From Rutidosis leptorrhynchoides (Eukaryota > Streptophyta > Magnoliopsida > Asterales > Asteraceae), in assembly GCF_046630445.1 (NCBI RefSeq), contig NC_092333.1, forward strand, positions 311,145,001 through 311,209,000: 64,000 nt of DNA, in the 5' to 3' direction. Under the pieces are notes generated by a model. That model saw only the letters and a program-made list of their open reading frames with translations. It made no database searches and was not told where the DNA came from. Shown here piece after piece: positions 20,917-33,829 of the stretch; position 1 is the first letter of the stretch; each line of letters opens with the position of its first letter. A program made the position numbers and the translations under genes.

Positions 20917-23111
20917 CTTTCCAAATTTGATTTGTCTGCTTGCCTCATTATCACGTAGTACTAAATCACCTACTTCAAACTGCACATGCTGCACTTTCTT
21001 GTTATAATATTTTGCCATTTTATGCTTGTGATCTGCTTGCCGGATGGCAGCCATCAACCTTCTTTCGTCCAACAAGTTGAGATTCTCCCTTAACGCCTCA
21101 GAATTAGCCTCAACAGCAAATGCCATAATGCGTTGTGTTGGCACACATATTTCAGCCGGTATCACTGCCTCTGTTCCATACACCAGACTAAAAGGTGTTT
21201 CCCCCGTGCTCCGCTTTGGCGTCGTCCGGTGTGCCCACAATACATTTGGTAGCTCATCCACCCATCCAGTTTGACTTAGACCCAACCGTGCCTTAATGCC
21301 AGCAACGATTTCCTTGTTGGTAACCTCCACTTGTCCGTTCACTTGAGGATGAGCAACAGATGTAAAGTTTTGCTTTATGCCCAGCTCTTCACACCAACTC
21401 CGAAATGGATTTTCTGCAAATTGCTTGCCGTTATTACTGACTATTTCATTTGGCACCCCATAATGGCATACAATATCATGCCAAAAAACTTCTAGACATT
21501 TTCTCCTGTGATTTTTGCTAAAGCCTTTGCTTCAACCCATTTCGTGAAAAAATCGATCGCTTCCACCAAGAACTTAGCATTACCAATGCTCCTATTGAAT
21601 GGCCCCACAATATCAATAGCCCATTTACAGAACGGCCAAGCGGATGATACCGGTATCAAGTCATACTTTGGAAGATGCTGAATTGTACCATGCCTCTGAC
21701 AACTCTCACATGTTTTTATGATTTCTGCGACATCCCGATAAAGGGAAGGCCAAAAATACCCTTGTCGCATGATCCGTGATGCCACAGTACGGAAACCGAA
21801 GTGTTGAGAACAAACTCCTTCATGCATTTCTTTGACCACTTTTAATGCTTCATCATTGGTTAAACATCTTAACAACGGACCATTGTATGATTTTCGATAA
21901 AGGACACCACTAACAAGTTCATACATTGGTGCGGTCACTCTTATTCTTCTTGCTTCGGCCTTATCAACATGTAACCATCCGTCATGCAAATATCTCAAAT
22001 ACGGAGTCATCCAAGTTTCTTTAGCTCCTTCAACTATTGCAATAATTGGTTTTCCATGTATTGATTTCTCCTTAAGTTCTTCAACCAACACTCGTTTGTG
22101 CAAATGATCAAAGGTTAAAGTAGCTAACTTGCTCAAGACATCAGCTTTTTTGTTCTTATTTCGAGGGATTTGTACGACTTCAAGGTTATCAAATTTCTTT
22201 GAAATTGCCTCCACCAACTTTACATATTGCCTCATGGATGTATCCCTTGCATCGAACGTTCTATTAACCTGCTGGGCGACAATTTAAGAATCAACATATG
22301 CTCGTAAATTTGTTATGCCCATTTCTACCGCTATGCGGAGGCCGGAGAGTAACGCCTCATACTCTGCTTCATTGTTTGAAGCATAAAAACAGAATTTCAA
22401 TGCATAAGTATACTCTTCAACGTCTGGGCTTGTTAATACTAGCCCTGCACCTGTTCCCTCTTCACTGGATGCCTCATCAGTGTGTAACTCCCACTCATGC
22501 TGTGATGGTTCCATTTTGTTGTCATACTCTACTTTTTCATTTGTCTCCAAGAGGAAATCTGCCAAAATTTGTCCTTTAACTGCATTTCGGGGAGCAAAAT
22601 TGATTTCATACTCCCCCAACTCGATGGCCCATTTTGCTAAACGGCCAGATGATTTTGGACGCCGGAGTATTTGCTTCAATTGTTGATCTGTTAACACTAA
22701 GATGGGATGACCTTGAAAATATCTTCGTAAACGTCGTGCAGTATGCACAAGGGCATAAACCATGCGGTGAAGTGGTGGATAATTTGTTTCACTAAGCTGC
22801 AACACCTTGCTAACAAAATATATAGGCATTTGCACGCCGTTTCGTTCTGCGATTAGGACAGAACTTATTGCTTCCTTTGAGACAGCTAAGCATAAAATTA
22901 GGGTTTCCCCCTCTTTTGGAGCTGTTAATGTAGGTAATGTTTTTAACAACTGCTTGATCTCTTGGAATGCATTTTCGGCTTCCGCCGTCCACACAAAATC
23001 TTTTTTATTTAAACAGCCCTTTAACACCTTCATGAATGGAAGTGACTTTTCAGCTGCTCTGGACAAGAATCCTGTTAATGCTGCTAGACATCCATGTAGC
23101 CGTTGAACATC
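20917..23111 (-). pseudogene. RNase H and integrase of element B
   Basis: Minus strand. From 23111: end of the RT connection, a Ty3-type RNase H (SRAAEKSLPF to about 22600), then a second RNase H-like domain (ASNNEAEYEALLSGLRIA), then integrase with an H-H-C-C finger (CESCQRHG visible) and core. Double RNase H is a known Tat-lineage trait. Defects: a stop after AYVDS near 22287 where Gln is expected, a stop plus a T-run frameshift near 21490-21500, and AAT for GAT so that the second catalytic Asp is Asn (IVSNNGKQF, near 21435). The C-terminus continues at 13311 beyond element A. Would encode strand degradation and DNA integration; inactive as it stands. Confidence 0.82.
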
Positions 23112-24272
23112 TGATGCGTGATTATGACTTTAAAAACGCAATTTAGAATAAGCTTTCTTCACTTAAACAGATCTGAACACAAACCCCCAAATTTGTAACA
23201 GTAACAGCCCTAAAAACAGAGTATAAAACTCTGAAATAAGAACACAAGGATAGAAGAATCTAAACCCCAAATTGATAAAGATACCACCAAAATTAGAGTT
23301 CTAGAAACACTCAAAATCTTCAACTACAGCTGATAAAGATTCCACCACAACTATAATATCAGATATGAAGATTTGGATTTCACCACAATGTTTGATAAAG
23401 TAACACCACAAACACTGATAAAGAAACCACTCTTAGCCACCGGAATCAAAGATTCGTAAAGACACAGAGATTTTGTAAATAGATAAGCTCTATCAAACTT
23501 TTCATTCAATCATCAACCAAGTTTTACAATTACAAGAGATCTCTATTTATAGTAGAAGCTTAACAGCTATTTTCTAAATAAGACAAAAACATAAAAAGGA
23601 AATGGAGACAAAAAAAGGACAAACAATTACAAATTAGCCAATAAGAATAAAGGACACAATCTGCAAAAAGCCTGCCATTTGTTAGTGCTCCTTCCCATGA
23701 TAAAAGCATCCAATGATAAATGAGAGTCTTCCTTGGACAGCTAAGATTCTTCTAGAACAGCCACACACGTGTTAAGCACATGACCTGACCGGTTTATTGA
23801 AAAGAATAAGTAAACTTTGAATTGTATCAGCAAGTTGGCCATTCAGACAGAAAATAGCATCGCGTGCTGGTTGTACTAGAGTTTCGTGTGCTGATTGAAC
23901 TAAAATTCCTTAGCTGGTTGAACTAGCTGGTTCGCCTAAGCATAACTTTGCTGGTTCGATTTGCTGGTTACCCGGCTGAGTGAATTAAAGCTTTACTGGC
24001 TGAACTAAACTCATTTGCTGGTCCGGCTAGCTGGTTCTTCTTCGTTGCTGGCTTGCCTTCAACTATCAAAAACTTTATTCATGAAAACATAACTACTTCA
24101 GTTTAAGGACTGAAGTAGGGTCACCCCTGAGCTTCTTGAACCAGCTCCAAAAACACTTAGATGATACGAAATAGATGGCAAAACGACCATTGCTTGGCCT
24201 GATTCGGGTGTAACATCTTTTGAGCTCGAGCTAGCTGTGTTGCTGGTTACATTGCCCAGCACACCCGCATCA
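23112..24272 (-). repeat. 3' LTR of chromovirus H, 1161 bp
   Basis: Termini TGATGCG ... CGCATCA form a perfect 7-bp inverted repeat. A TATA-like CTATAAATAG is at 23543-23552 (minus). The U3 part at 23866-24053 holds about ten AACCAGC-type heptamers. The pol frame of H enters this LTR and stops at 24098. Confidence 0.92.
23866..24053 (-). repeat. AACCAGC-type heptamer cluster in U3
   Basis: About ten copies of GCTGGTT or one-base variants (GCTGATT, GCTGGTC, GCTGGCT) in 190 bp on the plus strand, spaced irregularly from about 8 to 35 bases. On the sense strand they lie 300-500 bases upstream of the TATA box. The same cluster is at 27797-27985, 33422-33610 and 35478-35666. Possible transcription factor sites (inferred). 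Confidence 0.55.
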
Positions 24273-24284
24273 TCCTCCCCCTCT
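24273..24284 (-). other. Polypurine tract of chromovirus H
   Basis: Minus strand AGAGGGGGAGGA adjoining the 3' LTR. It is also translated as part of pol, because the frame continues into the LTR. Confidence 0.8.
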
Positions 24285-27043
24285 GAAAAGGAACTTGACC
24301 TCAAGTTCTCGAGGTTGTCATCTTCCAAGTAGGGCATTAAATCACCAACATTAAAAGTGCTAGACACAGCAGTATCACCAGGTAGCTCGACCTTGTAAGC
24401 ATTATCACCAACTTTTTCCAACACTTTAAATGGACCCTCAGCTCTTGGCATCAGCTTGTTCTTCCTTTTTGCTAGGAACCTTTCCTTCCTTAGATAAATC
24501 CAAACAAGATCACCAGGAACAAAAGTGGGCTGCTTTCTGTGCTGGTTAGCTTTAGCCTTGTATTGCTGGTTGGTCTGCCCAATTTTGGCCCTCACTTGCT
24601 CATACAGCTTCTTCATTTCTTTGGCCTTTGCCACTGCATCAACACTTACCTTAGGCTCAATTGCAAAAGGAATCAGATCAATGGGTGTGAGTGGATTTGC
24701 ACCATAGTAGATTTCAAATGGTGATTTTCCTGTGGAGTAATTAGGTGCTCTGTTAAAAGCAAATTCAGCTTGAGCAAGCTTCAAATCCCACTCCTTCAAA
24801 CTTTTCTTCACAAGTGCCCTTAGCAATATTCCGACAGTTCTATTGGTAACTTCAGTTTGACCATCAGTTTGGGGATGGTGAGAAGTGCTGAATAAAAGCT
24901 TTGTTCCAAGCAGCTTCCATAATGTCTTCCAAAAATAGCTTAAGAACTTTGTATCTCGATCAGACACAATGGTTTTGGGAACTCCATGAAGAGGAACAAT
25001 TTCTTTATCATAAGTGCTATAATTCAGCTTTGACCCATTTAGCTTTTCACTGAAATAAGCTACTGGTCTTTTTCCTTGCACTAGCACAGCTCCAATGCCA
25101 ACGCCACTTGCATCACATTCAAGTTCAAATAGCATATCAAAATTAGGTAAAGCAAGTATAGGTGCTGAACTTAGCTTTTCTTTCAATGATTCAAATGCTG
25201 ATTGGGCAGAACTAGACCATTCAAATACCCCTTTCTTCATACAATCAGTAATTGGAGCAACAATTGTGGAGAAGTCTTTGATAAATCTTCTATAAAATGA
25301 AGCTAAACCATGAAAACTTCTGACTTCAGTGATGGTAGAAGGACTAGGCCATGATCTATTGCTTCCACCTTAGATGGATCCATTGAAATGCCTTCTTCAG
25401 AAACCACATATCCAAGAAACACTACTTTGCTGACAAAGAAATCACACTTCTCCAGCTTTGCATATAACTGATTCTGCCTTAATAGCTTAAATACTTTCCT
25501 CAGATGATCCAAGTGTTCTTCTTTAGTTTTTGAGTACACTAGGATGTCATCAAAGTAAACAACCACAAACTGACCAATAAGTGGCCTGAGCACTTCATTC
25601 ATAAGCCTCATGAATGTGTTGGGTGCATTAGACAACCCAAAAGGCATAACCAACCACTCGAATAATCCACCTTTGATCTTAAAAGCTGTCTTCCATTCAT
25701 CTCCTTCTTTCATTCGAATATGATGATACCCACTTCTAAGATCAACTTTGGAAAACACACAAGAACCATGCAGCTCATCTAGCATATCATCTAATCTAGG
25801 TATGGGATACCTATACTTGATGGTGATGTTGTTAATAGCTCTGCTGTCTACACACATTCTCATAGAACCATCTTTCTTTGGAAGTACTGAACAAGGACTC
25901 ATGCTGGTTCTTACATACCCCTTGGCAACCAGCTCATTAACTTGCTTTTCTAGTTCTTTTGCTTCATGAGGAGAGCATCGATAAGCTGCTTTGTTAGGAA
26001 GGATAGATCCAGGTACAAGATCAATTTGATGTTCAATACCCCTGATTGGTGGTAAACCAGTAGGAAACACATCAGCAAATTCGGATAACAATGGCTTTAC
26101 CCTAGCTGGTATTTCATCATGCTGGTTCAACTCATCACTTTCAACCATCAGCAATAGATAAGCACCACTACCACCCTTTAACTCAGTATCAACTTCAGCT
26201 TGAGTCATAAATAAAGCTTTATCATTCTTAACAGTAGGATTAGCTCTAGGTATTTCACTAGGCTTTAAAGAAGTGAGGGTGATCTTCTTTCCATTCACAT
26301 ACATTGAATAAGTATTTTGGTGTCCATTATGATAGACATACTTATCAAATAACCAAGGTCTACCAAGCAGCAAATGACAAGCATCCATAAGAATAACATC
26401 ATAAGTAATCTCATCTTGATAAACAGTACCAATAGAAAATGGAACAGTAACTTGGCGAGTAACCTTTACCTCACTATCTTGGTTAAGCCATTGAAGTTTG
26501 TATGGATGAGGATGCTTCTTTGTAACCAGCTCAAGCTTTTCCACCATGTGAGCAGATGCTGTGTTTGCACAGCTGCCTCCATCAACAATCAGGCTGCACA
26601 CTTTACCCTTGACTGTGCATCTTGAATGAAAGATGTTTTCTCGCTGGCTCTTATCTTCAATAGTCTCAGCTGAGTGCATTACTCTTCGAACCACTAAAAA
26701 CTCTCCAATATCATCAGCAACAAACTCTTCACTATCAGACTCATTATATGCTGGTTCAGTTTCAAAACCCCCTTCCAAATCTTCAATCTCCTTTAGTGTA
26801 AGAGCACACTGGTTAGGACATTGAGCTTGCAAATGCCCAAATCCATGACACTTGAAACATTTATTTCTATCATCTTTAGAACCAGCTACAACCTGCTCTT
26901 TGCCTTTAGATACTTTGGATGCTGTCTCGTTATGCCTAGGCATCATAGATGATTGACCCTTCATAGGCAGCACAACTGGCTTGGAATAAGACTTAAAATT
27001 AATTTTCTTTTTTGCTTGTTTCTCTACTTGAATAGCCAGCTTG

Positions 27044-27048
27044 CAAGC
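27044..27048. other. Target-site duplication of G, left (CAAGC)
   Basis: Matches CAAGC at 33830-33834 on the other side of element G; together they restore the gag reading frame of H. Confidence 0.85.
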
Positions 27049-28203
27049 TGATGCGTAATTATGACTTTAAAAACGCAATTTAGAACAAGCTTTCTTCACT
27101 TAAACAGATCTGAACACAAACCCGCAAATTTGTAACAGTAACAGCCCCAAAAACAGAGTATAAAACTCTGAAATAAGAACACAAGGATAGAAGAATCCCC
27201 AAATTGATAAAGATACCACCACAATTAGAGATCTAGAATCACTCCAAATCTTCAACTACAGCTGATAAAGATTCCACCACAACTATAATATCAGATATGA
27301 AGATTTGGATTTCACCACAATGTTTGATAAAGTAACACCACAAACACTGATAAAGAAACCACTCTTAGCCACCGGAATCAAAGATTCGTAAAGACACAGA
27401 GATTTTGTAAATAGATAAGCTCTATCAAACTTTTCATTCAATCATCAACCAAGTTTTACAATTACAAGAGCTCTCTATTTATAGTAGAAGCTTAATAGCT
27501 ATTTTCTAAATAAGACAAAAAAATAAAAAGGAAATGGAGACAAAAAAGGACAAACAATTACAAATTAGCCAATAAGAATAAAGGACACAATCTGCAAAAA
27601 GCCTGCCATTTGTTAGTGCTCCTTCCCATGATAAAAGCATTCAATGATAAGTCGGAGTCTTCCTTGGACAGCTAACATTCTTCTAGAATAGCTACACACG
27701 TGTTAAGCACATGACCTGACTGGTTTATTGAAAAGCATAAGTAAACTTTGAATTATATCAGCAAGTTGGCCATTCAGACAGAAAATAGCATCGCGTGCTG
27801 GTTGTACTAGAGTTTCGTGTGCTGATTGAACTAAAATTCTTTAGCTGGTTGAACTAGCTGGTTCGCCTAAGCATAACTTTGCTGGTTCGATTTGCTGGTT
27901 ACCAGGCTGAGTGAATTAAAGCTTTACTGGCTGAACTAAACTCATTTGCTGGTCCGACTAGCTGGTTCTTCTTTGTTGCGGGCTTGCCTTCAACTATCAA
28001 AAACTTTATTCATGAAAACATAACTACTTCAGTTTAAGGACTGAAGTAGGGTCACCCCTGAGCTTCTTGAACCAGCTCCAAAAACACTTAGATGATACGA
28101 AATAGATGGCAAAACGACCATTGCTTAGCCTGATTCGGGTGTAACATATTTTGAGCTCGAGCTGGCTGTGTTGCTGGTTACATTGCCCAGCACACCCGCA
28201 TCA
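27049..28203 (-). repeat. 3' LTR of chromovirus G, 1155 bp
   Basis: TGATGCG ... CGCATCA. Shorter than its partner at 32670-33829 by a few bases, for example a 5-base loss near 27197. TATA-like box at 27475-27484 (minus). Pol of G enters it and stops at 28125, where H has Gln. Confidence 0.92.
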
Positions 28204-31200
28204 TCCTCCCCCAATAAAAAGGAACTTGACCTCAAGTTCTCGAGGTTGTCATCTTCCAGGTAGGGCATCAAATCACTAACATTAAAAGTGCTAGACACAG
28301 CAATATCACCAGGCAGCTCGACCTTGTAAGCATTATCACCAACTTTTTCCAACACTTTAAATGGACCCTCAACTCTTGGCATCAGCTTGTTCTTCCTTTT
28401 TGCTGGGAACCTTTCCTTCCTTAGATGAATCCAAACAAGATCACCAGGAACAAAAGTGGGCTGCTTTCTGTGCTGGTTAGCTTTAGCCTTGTATTGCTGG
28501 TTGGTCTTCTCAATTTTGGCCCTCACTTGCTCATACAGCTTCTTCATTTCTTTGGACTTTGCTACTGCATCAACACTTACCTTAGGCTCAATTGCAAAAG
28601 GAATCAGATCAATGGGTGTGAGTGGATTTGCACCATAGCAGATTTCAAATGGTGAATTTCCTGTGAAGTAATTAGGTGCTCTGTTAAAAGCAAATTCAGC
28701 TTGAGCAAGCTTCAAATCCCACTCCTTCAAACATTTCTTCACAAGTGCCCTTAGCAACATTCCCACAGTTCTATTGGTAACTTCAGTTTGACCATCAGTT
28801 TGGGGATAGTGAGAAGTGCTGAATAAAAGCTTTGTTCCAAGCTGCTTCCATAATGTCTTCCAAAAATAGCTTAAGAACTTTGTATCTCGATCAGACACAA
28901 TGGTTTTGGGAACTCCATGAAGACGAACAATTTCTTTGAAGAATAAAGTAGCAACAACAGTAGCATCATTGGTTTTGTTGCAGGCTATGAAATGAGCCAT
29001 CTTTGAAAACCTGTCAACAACAACCATAATAGAATCTTTGCCTCGCTGAGTCCTTGGTAAAGTAACAATGAAATACATGCTCAAATCTTCCCATGGCTGG
29101 TTGGTAACAGGAAGAGGAGTATATAAACCCTTGTGAAAAGTTGACTTAGCTTGACAGCAGGTAGCACAACGATTAATCACAGCTTTGACATCTTTATCCA
29201 TACATGGCTAGTAGAAGTGTTCACTTAGGATATCCAATGTCTTGTTAATCCCAAAATGACCAGCTAAACCACCTCCATGTGCTTCTCTAATCAGCAACTC
29301 CCTGATTGAATCTTTTGGGATGCACAATCTGCTGCCCTTGAATAGAAAACCATCTTGCTTAACATAATCTTTTGGACTCAGCAGGAGAACAGTTCAAAAT
29401 AGGAGCAAAGTCTGGATCAGCTTCATATAACTCCTTAACAAATGAAAATCCAAGAACTCTAGCATCCAGAATTGACAACAAAGAATATTTTCTTGAAAGA
29501 GCATCAGCAACAACATTAGAAGTACCAGCCTTGTGTTTAGACACAAAGGAGTACATCTGCAAGAATTCAACCCATTTTGCATGCCTTGGATTTAATTTGT
29601 GCTGCCCATTAATGTATTTTAATGCTTCATGATCAGAAAAGAGAACAAACTGCCTTGGCTTCAAGTAATGTGACCAATGATCAACAGCTCGAATGATGGC
29701 ATAAAACTCTTTATCATAAGTGCTATAATTCAGCTTTGACCCATTTAGCTTTTCACTGAAATAAGCTACTGGTCTTTTTCCTTGCACTAGCACAGCTCCA
29801 ATGCCAACACCACTTGCATCACATTCAAGTTCAAATAGCATATCAAAATTAGGTAAAGCAAGTATAGTTGCTGAACTTAGCTTTTCTTTCAATGATTCAA
29901 ATGCTGATTGGGCAGAACTAGACCATTCAAATACCCCTTTCTTCATACAATCAGTAATTGGAGCAACAATTGTGGAGAAGTCTTTGATAAATCTTCTATA
30001 AAATGAAGCTAAACCATGAAAACTTCTGACTTCAGTGATGGTAGAAGGACTAGGCCATGATCTGATTGCTTCCACCTTAGATGGATCCATTGAAATGCCT
30101 TCTTCAGAAACTACATATCCAAGAAACACTACTTTGCTGACAAAGAAATCACACTTCTCCAGCTTTACATATAACTGATTCTGCCTTAATAGCTCAAATA
30201 CTTTCCTCAGATGATCCAAGTGTTCTTCTTTAGTTTTTGAGTACACTAGGATATCATCAAAGTAAACAACCACAAACTGACCAATAAGTGGCCTGAGCAC
30301 TTCATTCATAAGCCTCATAAATGTGCTGGGTGCATTAGACAACCCAAAAGGTATAACCAACCACTCGAATAATCCACCTTTGATCTTGAAAGCTGTCTTC
30401 CATTCATCTCCTTCTTTCATTCGAATCTGCTGATACCCACTTCTAAGATCAACTTTGGAAAACACACAAGAACCATGCAGCTCATCTAGCATATCATCTA
30501 ATCTAGGTATGGGATACCTATACTTGATGGTGATGTTGTTAATAGCTTGGCTGTCTACACACATTCTCATAGAACCATCTTTCTTTGGAACCAGTAAAGC
30601 TGGTACTGAACAAGGACTCATGCTGGTTCTAACATATCCCTTGGCAACCAACTCATTAACTTTCTTTTCTAATTCTTTTGCTTCATGAGGGGAACATCGA
30701 TAAGCTGCTTTATTAGGAAGAACAGATCCAGGTACAAGATCAATTTGATGTTCAATACCCCTGATTGGTGGTAAACCAGTAGCTAACTCAGTAGGAAACA
30801 CATCAGCAAATTCGGATAACAATGGCTTTACCCTAGCTGGTATTTCATCATGCTGGTTCAACTCATCACTTTCAACCATCAGCAATAGATAAGCACCAGT
30901 ACCACCCTTTAACTCAGTATCAACTTCAGCTTGAGTCATAAATAAAGCTTTATCATTCTTAACAGTAGGATCAGCTCTAGGTATTTCACTAGGCTTTAAA
31001 GAAGTGAGGGTGATCTTCTTTCCATTCACATACATTGAATAAGTATTTTGGTGTCCATTATGATAGACATACTTACCAAATAACCAAGGTCTACCAAGCA
31101 GCAAATGACAAGCATCCATAGGAATAACATCACAAGTAATCTCATCTTGATAAACAGTACCAATAGAAAATGGAACAGTAACTTGGCGAGTAACCTTTAC

Positions 31201-31503
31201 CTCACTGCCTTGGTTAAGCCATTGAAGTTTGTATGGATGTGGATGCTTCTTTGTAACCAGCTCAAGCTTTTCCACCATGTGAGCAGATGCTGCGTTTGCA
31301 CAGCTGCCTCCATCAACAATCAGGCTGCACACTTTACCCTTGACTGTGCATCTTGAATGAAAGATGTTTTCTCGCTAGCTCTTATCTTTAATAGTCTCAG
31401 CTGAGTGCATTACTCTTCGAACCACTAAAAACTCTCCAATATCAGCAGCAACAAACTCTTCACTATCAGACTCATCATATGCTGGTTCAGTTTCAAAACC
31501 CCC
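28125..31503 (-). pseudogene. pol of chromovirus G (protease, RT, RNase H, integrase)
   Basis: Minus strand. Protease with IVDGGS near 31320, RT with VVYFDDILVYSK near 30270, RNase H (FELECDASGVGIGAVL) near 29830, then integrase with an H-H-C-C finger near 29180-29270 (CATCCQAK end), core and C-terminus that continues into the 3' LTR. Breaks: TAG at 31375-31377 where H has Gln, a frameshift near 29360, TAG at 29208-29210 where Trp is expected. In the integrase core the first catalytic Asp is Tyr (SMYFIV near 29076; the family has MDF). SDRD and the Glu of DGQTEV are kept. So integrase would be inactive even without the stops. Much longer uninterrupted stretches than C: RT-RNase H is open for 657 codons. 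Confidence 0.87.
28204..28213 (-). other. Polypurine tract of chromovirus G
   Basis: Minus strand TGGGGGAGGA next to the 3' LTR. Confidence 0.8.
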
Positions 31504-32516
31504 TTACAAATCTTCAATCTCTTTTAGTGTAAGAGCACACTGGTTAGGACATTGAGCTTGCAAATGCCCAAATCCATGGCACTTGAAGCATTTCCTTCTA
31601 TCATCTTTAGGACCAGCTACAACCTGCTCTTTGCCTTTAGATACTTTGGATGCTGCCTCATTATGCCTAGGCAGCATAGATGATTGACCCTTCATAGGCA
31701 GCACAGCTGGCTTGGAATAAGACTTAAAATTAATTTTCTTTTTTGTTTGTTTCTCTACTTGAATAGCCAGCTTGCAAGCACTCTCAAAAGTCCATAGAGG
31801 CTGCATTTCAACTTGATCAGCAATAGATGCATTTAAGCCTCCAACGAATCTTGCTATAGTGTGTTCTTCAGCTTCTTTAACATTTGTACGAATCTTGAGC
31901 TGCTCAAACTCTCTAATGTAATCAACAACATTCATGCTGCCTTGCTTGAGTATATTCATCTGGATATACAGCTCTTGCTTGTAAGCTTAAGGAACAAACC
32001 TCTTTTGCATACACTCTTTTAACTTGTACCAGGTTTTGATTGTTTTCTTCCCTTCATATTGCCTTTCTTTTTTAGATTATCATACCACATTGAAGCATAC
32101 TTCTTCAATCTGATTACAGCAACTTTAAAGGCCTTTTTATCATCATAGCCTTTAACTTCCATAATTCTATCCATGGCCTGAATCCATTCAAAGTAATCTT
32201 CAGGATTAGAGGACCCTTCAAAATCAGGTGGATCTATCTTGATATCTTTCATATCATCAGCTTTTTTTATATGCCTTCTTCTTCTTTGTGAAGAAGCATG
32301 AGATCCATCAGTAGATTGGCTACCATCCTCAGATTCAGGACTAGAAGACACAATAGTTGTATCTCCATTTTCAGATCTAATTCTATTTCTTCTTGGAACA
32401 CCATCTTCCAACAAGTTAACCATTCTTTCCATCTGATGTTGTAGAGCTTCAATAGCTCTATCCCTTCTAAGATTATGAACTTCTTCAAGAGTCATATTCC
32501 TTGGAATACCAGCCAT
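31504..32516 (-). pseudogene. gag of chromovirus G
   Basis: Starts MAGIPRNMT at 32516, about 140 bases after the primer site. Ser-rich acidic region, basic patch, gag core (DYFEWIQAMDRIMEVKGYDDK), then a 1-base loss in a T run at 32068-32073 (six T here, seven in H). TAA at 31987-31989 (Gln in H) and TAA at 31504-31506 (Glu in H) also break it. CCHC knuckle CFKCHGFGHLQAQC near 31580. Normally forms the particle and binds RNA. Confidence 0.85.
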
Positions 32517-32654
32517 TTCAAATATCAGATCTGAAATAAACCTTCAGCAACAAATAGAAACCCAGATCTGAAATAAAGCTTAACAGCTCTAAAACAGAGT
32601 ATGAACTGAAACAACAATAAAAATGATAAGAAAGCTTCAATTTGAACAACCTAA

Positions 32655-32666
32655 GCTCTGATACCA
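32655..32666 (-). other. Primer-binding site of chromovirus G
   Basis: Minus strand TGGTATCAGAGC, three bases after the 5' LTR. tRNA-Met type. Confidence 0.9.
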
Positions 32667-32669
32667 CTT

Positions 32670-33829
32670 TGATGCGTAATTATGACTTTAAAAACGCAAT
32701 TTAGAACAAGCTTTCTTCACTTAAACAGATCTGAACACAAACCCCCAAATTTGTAACAGTAACAGCCCCAAAAACAGAGTATAAAACTCTGAAATAAGAA
32801 CACAAGGATGGAAGAATCTAAACCCTAAATTGATAAAGATACCACCACAATTAGAGATCTAGAAACACTCCAAATCTTCAACTACAGCTGATAAAGATTC
32901 CACCACAACTATAATATCAGATATGAAGATTTGGATTTCACCACAATGTTTGATAAAGTAACACCACAAACACTGATAAAGAAACCACTCTTAGCCACCG
33001 GAATCAAAGATTCATAAAGACACAGAGATTTTGTAAATAAATAAGCTCTATCAAACTTTTCATTCAATCATCAACCAAGTTTTACAATTACAAGAGCTCT
33101 CTATTTATAGTAGAAGCTTAATAGCTATTTTCTAAATAAGACAAAAACATAAAAAGGAAATGGAGACAAAAAAGGACAAAAAATTACAAATTAGCCAATA
33201 AGAATAAAGGACACAATCTGCAAAAAGCCTGCCATTTGTTAGTGCTCCTTCCCATGATAAAAGCATCCAATGATAAGTGGGAGTCTTCCTTGGATAGCTA
33301 ACAATCTTCTAGAATAGCCACACACGTGTTAAGCACATGACCTGACCGGTTTATTGAAAAGCATAAGTAAACTTTGAATTGTATAAGCAAGTTGGCCATT
33401 CAGACAGAAAATAGCATCGCGTGCTGGTTGTACTAGAGTTTCGTGTGCTGATTGAACTAAAATTCTTTAGCTGGTTGAACTAGCTGGTTCGCCTAAGCAT
33501 AACTTTGCTGGTTCGATTTGCTGGTTACTCGGCTGAGTGAATTAAAGCTTTACTGGCTGAACTAAACTCATTGGCTGGTCCGGCTAGCTGGTTCTTCTTC
33601 GTTGCTGGCTTGCCTTCAACTATCAAAAACTTTATTCATGAAAACATAACTACTTCAGTTTAAGGACTGAAGTAGGGTCACCCCTGAGCTTCTTGAACCA
33701 GCTCCAAAAACACTTAGATGATACGAAATAGATAGCAAAACGACCATTGCTTGGCCTGATTCGGGTGTAACATCTTTTGAGCTCGAGCTGGCTGTGTTGC
33801 TGGTTACATTGCCCAGCACACCCGCATCA
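32670..33829 (-). repeat. 5' LTR of chromovirus G, 1160 bp
   Basis: Same family LTR; its right end abuts CAAGC in the gag of H. Because its end is open in the right frame, gag of H reads through into it. Confidence 0.92.
33101..33110 (-). promoter_or_regulatory. TATA box, 5' LTR of G
   Basis: Minus strand CTATAAATAG followed by AGAGAGCTC; it lies about 720 bases into the LTR, so U3 is long and R-U5 about 430 bases. The AACCAGC cluster is upstream at 33422-33610. Confidence 0.6.

Larger units (their letters stand above)
24098..27048 (-). pseudogene. gag 3' part and pol of chromovirus H
   Basis: Minus strand, continuing gag from the break at TSD CAAGC. Order: basic linker, CCHC knuckle CFKCHGFGHLQAQC near 26845, protease with IVDGGS, RT with VVYFDDILVYSK near 25545, then a 1-base loss near 25355 that shifts frame. 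In the next frame: connection, RNase H up to DKE, then a jump to the integrase core (LHGVPKTIVSDRDTKF). About 775 bp present in G are missing, with the 5-base repeat TCTTT at the junction (near 25000). Small in-frame losses remove three residues before GLPPI and four before PKKDG. Integrase continues through its C-terminus into the LTR and stops at 24098. The deleted part includes the zinc finger and first catalytic Asp, so integrase cannot work. Confidence 0.85.
27049..33829 (-). mobile_element. Chromovirus G nested in H
   Basis: Full-length minus-strand element of 6.8 kb: LTRs 27049-28203 and 32670-33829, primer site, gag, pol and polypurine tract, with CAAGC duplication on both sides. It belongs to the same family as H, so this is insertion of a family member into itself. 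The pol frame entering the 3' LTR is a feature known from CRM-type chromoviruses; assignment to CRM is uncertain. Confidence 0.9.

Noticed and set aside
24525..24724. Plus-strand ORFs at 24525-24724, 25748-25969, 26374-26824 and copies in G
   Set aside because: Antisense shadows of chromovirus pol, repeated because H and G are the same family.
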